Shown: positions 37,742 through 46,772, counted from the stretch's first letter. The stretch: 64,000 bases of DNA from an uncultured Sphingomonadaceae bacterium (GCA_947501695.1 CANMWO010000001.1:372001-436000); one strand, 5' to 3'. The notes: generated by a model not told the origin, from the sequence alone. A program made the numbers and translations.

Positions 37742-39481
37742 GTGGTCGATCAAGATGATGTGAGTATTGAGGACCTCTACAAGGTCGTATCCTCGCCTGA
37801 TCAATATGATGAATTCATGACCGCGCTGCAGGCAAAGCTCGATGCGATTAGTGCGGTGAATCTGACAACGCGATCTTCCGTGGCTAGGGCGCATTGGCAA
37901 CGCGCAGCCTCATTGCTCGATGTTACGACACCATGGCGGCATGATCAGGATGAAGCCCTGCAAAAGCACTTGTCGAAAAAGATGCAGGCCATGATTGCAG
38001 TGGACAAAGATGGCCATGTTGCGGATGCCAATATGTCTGCGCGGGTCTTATATGATTTGGTTCCGGAATCGACAATTTCAAACCTGCCGTTGAGCGATGC
38101 GGAACACGCAATATTGATCCAATATATCCGCAATATTACAACAGGAAAAAGCCCGCGCAATGCGCCCAATAATGTTCTGCGTTTTCAAAATAGCGCAACA
38201 CAACAGCCTCTGTTGATCACTCTTGATACATATCAAATCAAACCAGATGATCCATCACTCGCCATTGTACAGACCAATGATATTGGCTGGCCGGGACATC
38301 TCGATCCGATTTTGCAGGACTTGTTCAACCTGACAGCGGCAGAACTGGATGTTGTGCGCATGATGGTCGAGGGACGGCGGGTAAATGACATCGCGAAATT
38401 GCGTATGTCGACACCCACAACAGTACGCAGTCAGCTACGTGCTATTTTTGCCAAGACCGACACCAGCTCGCAGATGGAAATTGTCCGCATGGTATTCGGC
38501 CTCTCGCTAATGCATGGCAGCGACGAAGGTGAGCAGGTCGCGGGTCAGATACAGGCGTCACGGGAGGTGACCCACTATCCGCTGGAAAGCCAGCGTTCGA
38601 TGTATAAGCTTAAGAATGGGCGTCAGATTGAATATGCCATATTCGGGACGAAGACGAAAACGGGAAACAAGCGCCCCGACACAATCCTATTTTATCATTG
38701 CCAGGTCTTTGGCGACATCTGGTTTAAGGAAACTGTCGATGCGGCCATACGCGCCAATATGCAGATCGTTGCGCCGCTGAGACCGGGGTTTGGGCGAACC
38801 AGCATTTACGAAGGTGCATCCAGCGACCCCTATAGCTTTGCTTTGGAGATGGAAGAGCTGCTTGATCATCTGCGCATCGACAAAGCGGCCTTGATGACGG
38901 TCAGTTCCGGTCTTGTCCACGGTCTGGCCGCAGCGCAGCTTATGCCGGACCGCTTTACCTCTATAACCGCATCACACCCGTTGCTGCCTGTTCTGGGCGA
39001 TGAAGATTTGGAAGGGACCAATGGCTATAACCGCCTGATCCCGCAGACCCGTTTGCGCTTTCCTCAGGCTTTACGCTTTATGGGCAAAGCCGGGTTTGCT
39101 TTTGTAAAAACCAAAGGCCCCGAAGCTTTTGCCAAAGCCGTCACCCGGGCTTCGGCAAAAGATGTCGAATGGGTATCCCGCCCCAATATTCTGCCGATCA
39201 TCGTAGAGGGACTCTACGTGCATCAGGAAAATGGCTATATCGGCAATTATGGCGACATTAGCTTTGCGGAGGATTGGCGGCCGTTGCTTATCGATTGCCC
39301 CGTTCCTGTTCGGTTGGTGATTGGCGAGCATGACCGCAATGTCCAATGGAATGCGGCGCGAAAATGGGCAGGTGAATTGCCGCATGTGGCTTTGGAAATA
39401 CTACCCAATTGCGGTTATCTGGCGCATCATCAGCAGGGTCCGGTATTCTTGAAATGGTTGAAAAGCGACCTCAACATGTAA
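37742..39481 (+). CDS. LuxR-type HTH / alpha-beta hydrolase fusion protein
   Basis: 579 aa from a GTG. Residues 1-190 form a helical then PAS-like region (MIAVDKDGHVADANMSARVL). A LuxR/GerE helix-turn-helix follows at about 197-252 (LTAAELDVVRMMVEGRRVND, TPTTVRSQLRAIFAKT). An alpha/beta hydrolase domain fills about 285-579: the nucleophile elbow is atypical (TVSSG near 385 instead of GxSxG), with Asp in GEHDRN and His in GYLAHHQQ. The HTH thus sits in the middle of the chain. It may sense a small molecule with a hydrolase-like ligand domain. It lies upstream of, and in line with, a TonB receptor it could control. Confidence 0.85.
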   Translation: MVDQDDVSIEDLYKVVSSPDQYDEFMTALQAKLDAISAVNLTTRSSVARAHWQRAASLLDVTTPWRHDQDEALQKHLSKKMQAMIAVDKDGHVADANMSARVLYDLVPESTISNLPLSDAEHAILIQYIRNITTGKSPRNAPNNVLRFQNSATQQPLLITLDTYQIKPDDPSLAIVQTNDIGWPGHLDPILQDLFNLTAAELDVVRMMVEGRRVNDIAKLRMSTPTTVRSQLRAIFAKTDTSSQMEIVRMVFGLSLMHGSDEGEQVAGQIQASREVTHYPLESQRSMYKLKNGRQIEYAIFGTKTKTGNKRPDTILFYHCQVFGDIWFKETVDAAIRANMQIVAPLRPGFGRTSIYEGASSDPYSFALEMEELLDHLRIDKAALMTVSSGLVHGLAAAQLMPDRFTSITASHPLLPVLGDEDLEGTNGYNRLIPQTRLRFPQALRFMGKAGFAFVKTKGPEAFAKAVTRASAKDVEWVSRPNILPIIVEGLYVHQENGYIGNYGDISFAEDWRPLLIDCPVPVRLVIGEHDRNVQWNAARKWAGELPHVALEILPNCGYLAHHQQGPVFLKWLKSDLNM

Positions 39482-39545
39482 AAGTAAATGTCAGCGGCTC
39501 TGATCAGGGCTCTAAATGCAGGAAAATCGCAATAACGTGATCCTT

Positions 39546-39563
39546 ATCCTTCAAATGAAGGAT
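39546..39563. promoter_or_regulatory. Perfect inverted repeat upstream of TonB receptor
   Basis: ATCCTTC-AAAT-GAAGGAT, a perfect 7-bp inverted repeat with a 4-base centre, in the 234-bp gap between the LuxR-hydrolase fusion and the TonB receptor. It has the symmetry of a dimeric-regulator operator, e.g. for the upstream HTH protein. It could also be a small hairpin. Confidence 0.35.
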
Positions 39564-39715
39564 GCGGACATGATATTGATCTGATACGTCGCCTAAAAAC
39601 AACAGCAATTACAGAATTTACTATCGTGCATAGCGTCAAATCTTTCGGACAGGCGCAGACTATCGGGGGCAAACATGGCAATCCATCTGGATGGACCAAG
39701 CAGCGGCTTGGTATC

Positions 39716-41983
39716 ATGAACTGTGCGGTTCGTGTATTAGCACTGTGCTTGTTTATTGCGACAAGCAATCAGGCTGCTGCGCAAGATAATATTGGAAAAG
39801 ATAGCGCCGGTGAAGGCGGGCTTTCCACCATCATTGTCACTGCGCAAAAACGGCAAGAAAATCAGCAGAATGTGCCGATTGCCATCACAACGCTTACCGA
39901 TGGTTTTTTGACCGGTAACAATGTTGATTCGCTTGAAGATTTGGCGTCAACAGTTCCCGGTTTTGTCACAACGCATAGTGTGAACTATGGGGCTGCACCG
40001 CTCGCCATTCGCGGCGTAGGTGGGGCCAATGGCGGGGGTAATTTTTTCGCTGACGAGCCGGTGGCTGTCTATATTGACGAAGTTTATGTTGGCCGGCTGA
40101 GCATCTCCACCGCGGCCTTATTCGACATACAAGATATTGAGGTGTTACGCGGGCCTCAAGGCACGCTTTATGGTCGCAATTCAACAGCCGGGGCGGTTTT
40201 AATCAACTCCAAAGCGCCGACTGATGCGTTGACGGGCTATATCGGCGGCGAGGTTGCGAGTTACGATGAATATCGCGCCAATGGCGCCATTTCGGGCCCT
40301 ATTGTCGATGGCCTGCTAACCGGACGTATCGCTGCCGGTTATGCGGACAGGCGCGGCTATGGGACGAACAGTTTCGATGGATCGCGGATTGGCGGAGCAG
40401 AAGATATTTTCGCGCGGGCATCATTGCGTTTTACCCCGGATGATAATCTGACCATTGACCTTGTTGGCGACTATTTCGACCAAATGTCCAATACAGCAAC
40501 CATTGCTGTGGCGGACCTTTCAAATCCAGCATCGGCCTCGCCCTTTATCGTCCGTCCGGATTTTGATCAGGTTTTAGATGATCGTGTCTTTGCGATAAAT
40601 GATCCCAATTTCTATGAAGCCGAGCATCGCGGGCTAAACCTGAAGGCAAGGTGGGATATTGGCAAGTTGACCCTCGATTGGATAACGGCTTTTCGCAGTT
40701 ATGAATTTGATGCGGCCCAGGATAGCGATGGCACAGCGCTAAGCTTGATCAACAATGACGGTAACGGGCAGAATGACCAGTTCAGTCAGGAAATTCGATT
40801 GTCCTCAAATGAGGAAAGCGCCTTATCGTGGATTGTGGGCGGAATGTATTTCCGTGAAGATAATGATTTCTTCTTCCAAATTCGCAATATCAACGGGTTT
40901 TTCGGCTTGGGCACAGTTGCCGCCTTTCAAGCCACGCAAACGGTGGATGCCTTTGCTGTTTTTGCGGAAGGCAAATGGACGATCGATGAGATATTTTCGG
41001 TTACGGCCGGCGGACGATATTCTTCCGAAAAGAAAGATTTTACCAACCAGTTGGCTGTGAACATATTGAATGGCGGAATGGTTCCTGTTGCGGCACCGGT
41101 CTTTCCCGGCCAGAGTTTCGCTGCTGGCGCAACGCTGACGCCACCGACGGATTTTGCTGATAGCGGGAAATTCACAGACTTCTCGCCGCGCGTCGTTCTG
41201 GAAGCAAAGGCGGATGATGACCTGCTCTTATATGCCAGTTACTCGCAAGGATTTACCAGCGGCGGATTTAATGTTTTCGGGCTGGCTCCTGAATTTGGTT
41301 CACAAGGCATAAAGGCTTATGAAGTTGGTTTGAAATCTGAATTTTGGGACAATAGAATACGCCTGAACGCCAGTGCGTTCTATTATGATTACTCCAATCT
41401 TCAAGTGCGGCTGCCGGTACCCACGGGTGGTGTCAATATCGCCAATGCTGCAGAAGCACGCATAAAGGGCGCTGAATTCGAGTTCACCATAATACCAACT
41501 ACTGGGCTGAACTTGTCGGCCAATATCGCGCTATTGGATGCCGAGTTTACCGAAGGAAGCATTCCAGCCGTACCGGAAAACACCAGTTTTCCATTTGGCG
41601 CGCCCATCCCCCTGTCCCCGGTCGATATTGCCGGGAATAGCCTGAGCCGCGCCCCCGACTTTCAATTTTATGGCGCGGCGCAATATGAACTGGCCCTTGG
41701 AAGCGCCGCAAAATTAAATTTACACGCTTCCTATCGCTACCAAAGCAAGGTGTTCTTTCTGGAAACAAACCAGACCCAAAATACCTTCTCTGGCGAGGCT
41801 TTTGATGAAGTCAATTTGCGCGTTTCATACACGCATCTGCCGAGCAATATTACAGCGGCCGTCTTTGGGAAGAATATCTTTGATAATCGCCACGCATCGC
41901 AGGTGACAGCATTGGGTGCCTTTCCCAACGCAGCGTTGAACGAGCCGGTGAAATGGGGCGTCGAAATTCTCAAAAAATTCTGA
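39716..41983 (+). CDS. TonB-dependent receptor
   Basis: 755 aa from the ATG at 39716, the start that gives a clean signal peptide (MNCAVRVLALCLFIATSNQA, then AAAQ). A TonB-box-like TIIVTAQKRQENQQNVP and the plug signature VLRGPQGTLYGRNSTAGAV precede a 22-strand barrel. The FAAGATLTPPTDFADSGKFTDFSPRV region (in parts) and GFTSGGFN are typical of sphingomonad receptors for carbohydrates, lipids or aromatic compounds rather than siderophores. The C-terminus ends EILKKF. The substrate is probably linked to the upstream LuxR-hydrolase protein. Confidence 0.9.
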   Translation: MNCAVRVLALCLFIATSNQAAAQDNIGKDSAGEGGLSTIIVTAQKRQENQQNVPIAITTLTDGFLTGNNVDSLEDLASTVPGFVTTHSVNYGAAPLAIRGVGGANGGGNFFADEPVAVYIDEVYVGRLSISTAALFDIQDIEVLRGPQGTLYGRNSTAGAVLINSKAPTDALTGYIGGEVASYDEYRANGAISGPIVDGLLTGRIAAGYADRRGYGTNSFDGSRIGGAEDIFARASLRFTPDDNLTIDLVGDYFDQMSNTATIAVADLSNPASASPFIVRPDFDQVLDDRVFAINDPNFYEAEHRGLNLKARWDIGKLTLDWITAFRSYEFDAAQDSDGTALSLINNDGNGQNDQFSQEIRLSSNEESALSWIVGGMYFREDNDFFFQIRNINGFFGLGTVAAFQATQTVDAFAVFAEGKWTIDEIFSVTAGGRYSSEKKDFTNQLAVNILNGGMVPVAAPVFPGQSFAAGATLTPPTDFADSGKFTDFSPRVVLEAKADDDLLLYASYSQGFTSGGFNVFGLAPEFGSQGIKAYEVGLKSEFWDNRIRLNASAFYYDYSNLQVRLPVPTGGVNIANAAEARIKGAEFEFTIIPTTGLNLSANIALLDAEFTEGSIPAVPENTSFPFGAPIPLSPVDIAGNSLSRAPDFQFYGAAQYELALGSAAKLNLHASYRYQSKVFFLETNQTQNTFSGEAFDEVNLRVSYTHLPSNITAAVFGKNIFDNRHASQVTALGAFPNAALNEPVKWGVEILKKF

Positions 41984-42003
41984 TCAATCGCTGGATATCG
42001 GGG

Positions 42004-43605
42004 TTAGCTGGACATTAAGAGCAGCTGGTCCAGCACCTGATTACACTGTTCCGCATGGGGAGAATTTGCGGACCATTTTTTCATTTCGCCAACAAATTTA
42101 GCAGTAATCTCTGCGCCTTCGAATTTCTCGGCTTCTTCCGTTGCCTTTTTCGCGGAATCATGATCTCCCGCGCCAAGCAACGCCCAAGCCAGAGATAACC
42201 TCGGTTGATAATATTGTGGTGTCCGCAAAATAGCTTGCTCGCAAGCGGGCATAGCAGAGCCATAATCCAGCATGAACAAATGGGCTGTCGCGCGATAGGT
42301 CGCCCACAGGCCGAAGCGCGGGTGATGGGGGGCACGGCTTTCTGCCGCTTCAATAAAGTTCAGTCCGTCTGCATCGTCATTGGCTAGACATATCTGCCAA
42401 CCAAGCACCGCCGTGGCATGTGCGTTATTGGGATCAAGTTCTACCGCCCGGCGCAAATAGCCAATCGCGTCCTTAGGCTGATGGAACATGGCATGGACAA
42501 TGCCAGCCGCGCCCAATATCTCGGCATTGGTGGGCGCTGTTGCCAAGGCCAGTTCGATATTCTGAAAGGCCGAAATGCGGGCGGCATCGGGATATTCCTC
42601 CCATTGACTGACAGTATTTTGGCTCAATTGCACCGCCAAACCGGCCTGCAACACGGCATTGCCCGGATCGATTTCCAGACCTTCTGTGAGGAGCCGGACA
42701 ATTTCCTGAGCCGTATCTTTCCCATAGCGGTAGCGCAGCGTTTCGGTTGTTTGAATGATGCGATATACTTCGTTTTTGAACGGTCGCGCCGTCCTGTCAG
42801 CTGTCACCAACGGGAACTGGACATTGGTGGAAATAGCGGTTGATACATTTAGCAAGACATCATGCTGAACTTCAAAAAACTGGTCCAGGACAGTATTATA
42901 TTTACCTGACCAAGCGAGCGATGAATCTTGCGTGTCAACCAGTTCAAATCGCAGTCTGATCTGTTCCGCCTGTCGCCGAAAACTACCCGTCAGAATGAAA
43001 CGACAGCCAATAGTTTCGGCAAGACTTTCTATAGACAATGTTTGATCATGAAGAGCGATCACCGAGCTGTGCGGCGTTACAGAAAGCATCGGTGTTTTTG
43101 CGAGCAAGCCGGTCAAATCACGCGCCATACCGTCGACAAGATACCGGTTCTCTGGAACATCGTCATAATCAGTGACCGGTATCACCGCGATCGAAAGATT
43201 ATATTCCCGCCGGTCCATTTGTATATTGTCTGTGCCTCGGCGGCGAGGCTGAGGTGTTTCAATCTGTCCATCAACCGAGGCTTCCAGCTTATAGCCCGAT
43301 TTGGAAACCGTTTTGATCGTGTTTTCGAGTTTCGGAAAAGACTTAAACGCTCGGCGCAATTGATAAACCAGGCGCGTTAGCGATTCATCGCTGCCCAAGC
43401 CATCTTGCCAGATCGTGTCGATCAAATATTCCCGATTGACCTGGACGTTGGATTTTGTCGCGAGAATGGAGAGGAGGGCCATGACTTTTGGCTCGACCCG
43501 AACCGCATCCTTATCACGGCCCACGGTCAATTCGGCCGGATTAACAGCCACCCCGTTTATCTGAAAAGCCGCGCCCGACTGGGCAGCGAAACTCGCTGTC
43601 TTCAA
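42004..43605 (-). CDS. Winged-helix (OmpR/CadC-type) regulator with TPR domain
   Basis: About 533 aa if it starts at the TTG at 43605, which has GGGGAG 8 bases upstream; the frame is open to another TTG at 43704 with no ribosome site. Near the N-terminus lies an OmpR/PhoB-type winged helix (NREYLIDTIWQDG, ESLTRLVYQLRRAF, IKTVSKSGYKLEA). It is followed by a TolB/FlgO-like domain (LSIAVIPVTDY...RYLVDGMARDLTGLL) and C-terminal TPR-like repeats (NAVLQAGLAVQLS, NNAHATAVLGWQI). No membrane helix is visible, unlike CadC. It is divergent from the lectin/aerolysin gene and probably regulates it. Confidence 0.87.
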   Translation of the reverse strand: MKTASFAAQSGAAFQINGVAVNPAELTVGRDKDAVRVEPKVMALLSILATKSNVQVNREYLIDTIWQDGLGSDESLTRLVYQLRRAFKSFPKLENTIKTVSKSGYKLEASVDGQIETPQPRRRGTDNIQMDRREYNLSIAVIPVTDYDDVPENRYLVDGMARDLTGLLAKTPMLSVTPHSSVIALHDQTLSIESLAETIGCRFILTGSFRRQAEQIRLRFELVDTQDSSLAWSGKYNTVLDQFFEVQHDVLLNVSTAISTNVQFPLVTADRTARPFKNEVYRIIQTTETLRYRYGKDTAQEIVRLLTEGLEIDPGNAVLQAGLAVQLSQNTVSQWEEYPDAARISAFQNIELALATAPTNAEILGAAGIVHAMFHQPKDAIGYLRRAVELDPNNAHATAVLGWQICLANDDADGLNFIEAAESRAPHHPRFGLWATYRATAHLFMLDYGSAMPACEQAILRTPQYYQPRLSLAWALLGAGDHDSAKKATEEAEKFEGAEITAKFVGEMKKWSANSPHAEQCNQVLDQLLLMSS

Positions 43606-43731
43606 GGCTTTTTCTCCCCATCCCACCCCTTGGGAAAAGAAAATTTCAGGTGGCCTCGAACCAGAAACTTTCTTTTTTAACGCACGGTAAAACGAATCTT
43701 CCAAACCGCCGGTTCGAGCCTAGCTCTGTTC

Positions 43732-43764
43732 CATCATAAAAACATCATATTTTTCATCAGGACT
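43732..43764 (+). promoter_or_regulatory. Shared 33-bp upstream motif, copy 1 (CATCA direct repeats)
   Basis: Three CATCA units at offsets 1, 12 and 24 (CATCATAAAAACATCAT then CATCAGGACT). The same block occurs at 46213-46245 with 31 of 33 identical bases. The roughly 11-bp spacing is that of OmpR/PhoB-family direct-repeat operators. It ends 81 bp before the lectin/aerolysin start and also lies upstream of the divergent winged-helix regulator. Confidence 0.7.
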
Positions 43765-43845
43765 AGGCGGAAGTCATTGCGGTAGGCCGAAATCTTAGTC
43801 GGAGGCGAAAGCATCGCCTGACGGAAACATGGGGGACAAAAAGAA

Positions 43846-45369
43846 ATGAAATTACCGATCCGAAAAAAGCGAGCATCAAAAATTGCCTTGGGAATCATCC
43901 CATTGCTTTCGGGTGTTTCTGTCTTCTGCATCGCCGGTGGTGCGCATGCTCAGGGGTTTCAAAAAGCAGATGAGATTCTGATCAAATTTTCGAAAACAAC
44001 GGAAGGGCGCGGCGGCGGGCCATGGGTATATGAAACACCCGATAATTTTAACAGGGGAGTCATAACCAAGATTGAAGTGTGTCACGGTCGATTTATCGAC
44101 AGCATCACGCCATATTATGATAATTTTGAAGGTACAAAGCTCGGTGGTCCGGGCGGTAAATGCGAATTTTTCAATGTACCGAAAAATCAATATATTGACC
44201 AAGTGGTTGTCTGGCGCGGTGATTGGATCAATGCTATCTCGTTCGTAACAAGCGGTGCGAGCCGAGATGCCAAAGATCCGATTATATATGGTAACAAAGA
44301 TGGCGGGGTCAGAACATCAGTTCAAGACCCAAACCGCGGCGCCCTGCGGAAGATTGATGGAAAATTTGGAGCCTATCTAAATCAAGTTAAGTTGAGCTTC
44401 GGTCTTCCTTATCGCGTGGCGAACCTAAGAGTGCGCATAGATGAGAATCAGCAGGATTTGGATTTCGCCAAACCCGAGACCATTGATTCAATGTCGGGCG
44501 ATCGTTGTGACAATTGGCTCGCAAGCGCTCCAAGGTTCAACAAAAATTTTACCAAAACGGTTTCAGATTCACACACATTTTCCTTTAACAGTAACACAAA
44601 AATAGGTTTGTCTGCATCATTCAAAGTCGGATTGCCCGTTATCGCCGATGGAAAAGTGACGGCCAGTGTCGAACAGTCTTTTAACTTTGGAACATCTGAT
44701 ACGACCACTACAACCAACACAGTGACGCAGGGCTATGATTTTACCGTTCCGGATGGCAAGCGCGTCGATGCGGCGTTCACTGCAAAATCGGCTGAGGTCA
44801 ATGTGCCATTTTCATATGACGTGATACACTTTAGGAATGGCGACCCTGATGACATAGCACAAACGAGAACGTATCAAGGTACGTACAATGGTGTCCTGTT
44901 TACATCTTCGAAAACGACTCTTTACGATGTCGATTGCAAAACCGGAAAACGAACTATCAGAACGGCAAACAGCTTGTCTGATGACAAGAATACCAGCAAT
45001 ACGGAATCGCCAAAACCATCTGATCGTCCATCTGACCCTCCCTCTGATTTAGGGGTTGCAGACAAGCCACCTGTCTATTCACCAGAACCAGACACGAAGG
45101 ATAGCCTTACTGAGAATCTGACCTATGTTTCGATCTCCAATGGCGGTGCTTTCCAGATGGTTGAAGAAGATGTCTGGCAGGAACTATCCGAAACCGGAGA
45201 TGCGCGGTTCACCTTTGATGTGTATGATCGGGATGAAGATTGCATCTATCTGCTCGATCGCGATCGGGGCGTGATCATCATCATCGACGTACGGCGCAAC
45301 AAGATCGGCTACGCGCCTAATGAAAGCACCGATCCGTTTGATATCTACGATATTACCGGCATCGAATAG
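43846..45369 (+). CDS. Secreted protein: jacalin-like lectin plus aerolysin-like pore-forming module
   Basis: 507 aa. Signal peptide at residues 1-36 (GGAHAQ cleavage). Residues about 40-190 show three successive strand pairs of the jacalin beta-prism type (ITKIEVCHGRFIDSI, DQVVVWRGDWINAISF, LRKIDGKFGAYLNQVKLSF) with GGPGG and GGPW turns. Residues about 215-370 are long Ser/Thr-rich alternating strands (FTKTVSDSHTFSFNSNTKI, PVIADGKVTASVEQSFNFG, TTTTTNTVTQGYDFTV, VPFSYDV) like the ETX/MTX2/aerolysin beta-pore-forming fold. A Pro/Ser linker (380-420) and an 85-aa acidic C-terminal domain follow. Similarity is by pattern only. It would be exported and may bind glycans and perforate membranes. 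Confidence 0.7.
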   Translation: MKLPIRKKRASKIALGIIPLLSGVSVFCIAGGAHAQGFQKADEILIKFSKTTEGRGGGPWVYETPDNFNRGVITKIEVCHGRFIDSITPYYDNFEGTKLGGPGGKCEFFNVPKNQYIDQVVVWRGDWINAISFVTSGASRDAKDPIIYGNKDGGVRTSVQDPNRGALRKIDGKFGAYLNQVKLSFGLPYRVANLRVRIDENQQDLDFAKPETIDSMSGDRCDNWLASAPRFNKNFTKTVSDSHTFSFNSNTKIGLSASFKVGLPVIADGKVTASVEQSFNFGTSDTTTTTNTVTQGYDFTVPDGKRVDAAFTAKSAEVNVPFSYDVIHFRNGDPDDIAQTRTYQGTYNGVLFTSSKTTLYDVDCKTGKRTIRTANSLSDDKNTSNTESPKPSDRPSDPPSDLGVADKPPVYSPEPDTKDSLTENLTYVSISNGGAFQMVEEDVWQELSETGDARFTFDVYDRDEDCIYLLDRDRGVIIIIDVRRNKIGYAPNESTDPFDIYDITGIE

Positions 45370-45423
45370 ATATCCATTCACTGACAATATTCTCAATTGA
45401 AAATAATCACTAAGGGCAACTTT

Positions 45424-46077
45424 ATGAAAAATATTTTACGCACTTCCGTCGCTGCATTTTCGCTAGGTATGATTGCGCTACCCGGCGCTGCGCAAGCAGC
45501 GATAGTCATCGACATTGAACAAAATGGATCGGACGTAGTCGGTACTGTCAGCGGTTCGCTGGATTTAACCGGTCTGACGTTTTTTGGCAGTGTTGCAAAT
45601 TTTAACGGGGGCGCTCTGAACTCTGTAGAAGCAAGGCGCGGCCTTTTTTTAGGCGCAGAAATTAAAAAGGCACCGTCTGATATTTATCAAGGAATAGCAG
45701 GTCCATCGAATTGGGGAATGGGCGGTCGGCTAGATGGACAGTCATTCTCCGGTGACACGTTTGGCATAGTGGCAACTCAATCAGCTGTTTACCTACCTGT
45801 TGGCTATATATCTAATTCTGCAATTGCATCGACTGCGACTTTTGCTGGCGCAACCATGGCGAGCCTGGGTCTCGACGCGGGTGTCTATTCCTACACCACG
45901 CCGAATGACACGATCACCGTGAACATTGGCCAGGCGGCGCTTGGTGCGGTTCCCGAACCTGCCACTTGGGCGTTTATGATCTTTGGCTTCGGCGCTGTTG
46001 GCGGCGCCCTGAGATCAAATCGGCGGCGTCAGAAAAACACCGCGCAAAAAGCGAATATCAAGGTTAGCTACGCTTAA
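45424..46077 (+). CDS. PEP-CTERM (PEPxxW type) sorted protein
   Basis: 217 aa from the ATG at 45424 (AAGGG upstream). Signal peptide residues 1-26 (AAQAA), a roughly 150-residue beta-rich domain (IEQNGSDVVGTVSGSLDLTG; ANFNGGALNSVEARRG), then the sorting signal VPEPATWAFMIFGFGAVG and a basic tail SNRRRQ. The PEPxxWAMMIxGFG form is the one used by sphingomonad exosortases. It starts 54 bp after the lectin/aerolysin gene, so the two are likely co-transcribed, placing a surface-sorted protein beside the putative toxin. Confidence 0.88.
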   Translation: MKNILRTSVAAFSLGMIALPGAAQAAIVIDIEQNGSDVVGTVSGSLDLTGLTFFGSVANFNGGALNSVEARRGLFLGAEIKKAPSDIYQGIAGPSNWGMGGRLDGQSFSGDTFGIVATQSAVYLPVGYISNSAIASTATFAGATMASLGLDAGVYSYTTPNDTITVNIGQAALGAVPEPATWAFMIFGFGAVGGALRSNRRRQKNTAQKANIKVSYA

Positions 46078-46101
46078 TTGCAACCCGAAGCGCAGCAACA
46101 G

Positions 46102-46130
46102 CCCCGCTGGAGCAATCCGGCGGGGTTTTT
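46102..46130 (+). terminator. Intrinsic terminator after PEP-CTERM gene
   Basis: CCCCGCTGG (46102-46110) pairs with CCGGCGGGG (46117-46125) around AGCAAT, followed by TTTTT. It marks the end of the 43846-46077 transcript. Confidence 0.85.
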
Positions 46131-46212
46131 CGTTGCGCTCTGGTCCCAACCCAAACAGGCATGACCGCCTAACTCCGACCCCTAACAGGATGGCCACTTT
46201 GCCTTTCTGCGC

Positions 46213-46245
46213 CATCATAAAAACATCATTTTTTCCATCAGGACT
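46213..46245 (+). promoter_or_regulatory. Shared 33-bp upstream motif, copy 2
   Basis: Second copy of the CATCA-repeat block found at 43732-43764 (31/33 identical), here after the terminator and 65 bp before the small secreted protein gene at 46311. The similar distance to the start codon in both cases supports a common operator and co-regulation of the two transcripts. Confidence 0.7.
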
Positions 46246-46310
46246 TTGACGCAGGCTCCCGCTAGCCAAATTGCAGGCAGGGATGCCGATCATAAAATAG
46301 GGGAATGGAT

Positions 46311-46772
46311 ATGAAAAATGTAATGAAATTCGCAGCCATCGCAGCAGCCAGTGTTCTGGCAACCGCAACGCCTGCACAGGCCCAGCTTGAAATGTTCAAG
46401 GATTATACGGTTTCTGATTCAGTCTGGGTCATGGATACCATCAAGATAGACGCCAATATGGAGGACTATTATCTGGAAGGCCTGCGTTCGACATGGATTG
46501 CGTCCAACGAAGTCGCCAAAAAACTCGGCCAGATCGAAGATTATGCAATCTATCGCAGCGAATTGGGAGCATCTGGCTCTTTCAATATGGTTTTGCTGAC
46601 CAAGTTCGCAAACACCGCTGATCTGGAACCGAATAAGCAAAAATATGATGCCTTCATGAAAGAATGGGGCGAGACAAAAGTAAAAGAGTCCCGGCAGATT
46701 TCGAAAGATCTCTATCCCACGATCCGGTCCATAACCGGCAGCTATATGTTGCGTAAAGTCGAAGTCAAATAA
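46311..46772 (+). CDS. Small secreted protein, co-regulated with lectin/aerolysin gene
   Basis: 153 aa from the ATG at 46311 (GGGGA 6 bases upstream; an ATG two codons earlier is possible). Signal peptide residues 1-22 (TPAQAQ). The mature part, about 130 aa, is mixed alpha/beta (VWVMDTIKIDANMEDYYLEG, GSFNMVLLTKFANTADLE) and resembles small dimeric alpha-beta barrel proteins in pattern, which is inference only. No cysteine, lipobox or sorting signal. The shared upstream motif ties it to the lectin/aerolysin operon. Family not recognised. Confidence 0.75.
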   Translation: MKNVMKFAAIAAASVLATATPAQAQLEMFKDYTVSDSVWVMDTIKIDANMEDYYLEGLRSTWIASNEVAKKLGQIEDYAIYRSELGASGSFNMVLLTKFANTADLEPNKQKYDAFMKEWGETKVKESRQISKDLYPTIRSITGSYMLRKVEVK

